A stretch of 5,151 nucleotides of DNA from an uncultured Bacteroidia bacterium. GTDB lineage: Bacteria > Bacteroidota > Bacteroidia > Bacteroidales > CAJPTX01. This document shows, piece by piece, positions 4,864 to 5,151 of the stretch (positions are counted from its first letter, which is position 1; every line of letters starts with the position of its first letter). Location of the stretch: NCBI GenBank assembly GCA_938038735.1, contig CALHSW010000049.1:1-5151 (forward strand), in the 5' to 3' direction. Position numbers and translations under genes: made by a program. The notes below the pieces were generated by a model. That model saw nothing but the letters and a program-made list of their open reading frames with translations, made no database searches and was not told where the DNA came from.

Positions 4864-5076
4864 GCGTGACCCTTCGCCAGAACCACACACAATGCCTAGT
4901 AGTAAGCGAAAAACGAAGCGTACAAAAGCACCCTCCCTTGGAGGTAGTTTTAGAGGTGGGTCGAAAAATTTAAATGGAATGAGCTAACTCCCTACGAAGT
5001 TTTTTTCCTGCATTTGTAACCGTGTTTCACTTGACACTGGAATGTGTGGGGCAAGAGGGGAAGCTTAACATTTTGA
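4864..5076. other. Intergenic stretch, no certain gene
   Basis: I see no supported gene here. An imperfect hairpin at 4924-4951 (core CCTCC-CTT-GGAGG, with A-run and T-run flanks) could be a weak terminator. A seven-base T-run follows near 5000-5007. A 31-codon frame at 4892-4987 is basic and of low complexity and has nothing to support it. TTGACA near 5033 does not fit a Bacteroidota promoter, and no TAnnTTTG is present before the ORF at the right edge. Confidence 0.5.
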
Positions 5077-5109
5077 CATGTCACAAATATGAGCTTTATT
5101 TGTGACATG
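5077..5109. repeat. Perfect 13-bp inverted repeat over a start codon
   Basis: CATGTCACAAATA (5077-5089) and TATTTGTGACATG (5097-5109) pair perfectly with a 7-base loop. The right arm ends with the ATG at 5107-5109, and another in-frame ATG begins at 5089. As RNA this stem would hide the start; as DNA it could be an operator or the end of a mobile element. Confidence 0.85.
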
Positions 5110-5151
5110 GGAAAGCAATTAAAAAGTACACATCAGCTTATCAAAGAGGCT
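5107..5151 (+). CDS. Unidentified ORF, cut by right edge
   Basis: The frame reads MGKQLKSTHQLIKEA and continues past the window. It is open from a stop at 5074-5076, and a second possible ATG at 5089 would add MSFICD. I do not recognise the family. The basic, helix-prone start behind a perfect inverted repeat would fit an insertion-sequence transposase, but that is only a guess from 15 residues. Confidence 0.35.
   Translation, partial: MGKQLKSTHQLIKEA

Noticed and set aside
4559..4888. A 109-residue open frame on the minus strand
   Set aside because: It runs through the antisense of the terminator and repeat copy 10 into the 3' end of the lipoprotein gene. Similar peptides occur at 3581-3865 over copy 9, so the likeness reflects the repeat DNA.
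4892..4987. A 31-codon basic frame starting MPSSKRKTKRTK
   Set aside because: There is no promoter, no ribosome binding site and no recognised family. It overlaps a possible weak terminator hairpin, so chance is the better explanation.
5030..5040. TTGACA-like promoter element near 5033
   Set aside because: Bacteroidota primary sigma factors use TTTG/TAnnTTTG elements, and no suitable -7 element follows.

Overview
The window looks like a Bacteroidota (Bacteroidales) chromosome, most likely an oral Porphyromonas-type organism. The evidence is three promoters with the TAnnTTTG -7 element typical of the phylum (all three read TACCTTTG), the near absence of Shine-Dalgarno sequences, and two lipoproteins with a charged stretch just after the lipobox cysteine, as in Bacteroidota surface lipoproteins. 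The genus is an inference from overall look, not a proven assignment.

Layout. Positions 1-1300 hold no credible gene. This stretch is filled with whole, partial and decayed copies of one interspersed repeat of about 115 bp, made of four consecutive hairpins. Positions 1367-2579, on the minus strand, carry a type I restriction-modification specificity gene (hsdS) with its own promoter. It is followed by what looks like the first 17 codons of an hsdR gene, which then hits a stop and runs into the repeat field. No hsdM and no intact hsdR are present. Positions 2638-4863 are a tandem duplication of a cassette: repeat tail, promoter, lipoprotein gene, double-hairpin terminator, full repeat. The two lipoproteins are paralogues, each with two lipocalin-like beta domains, and they alternate nearly identical blocks with very different ones. 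Positions 4864-5076 hold nothing certain. The window ends in a perfect 13-bp inverted repeat that covers the possible start codons of an ORF running off the edge.

How it fits together. The repeat links the whole window. It borders every gene block, lies at the break where hsdR was lost, and marks the ends of the duplicated lipoprotein cassette, so it is a plausible substrate for the rearrangements seen here. Its first and fourth hairpins have three-base loops. Across nine copies, hairpin 1 loops read GAA, GTA or GCA, so only the middle base varies. GNA triloops are known to make unusually stable single-stranded DNA hairpins, which suggests that the folded DNA or RNA strand is what is maintained. 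The element is the best candidate here for something not yet described.
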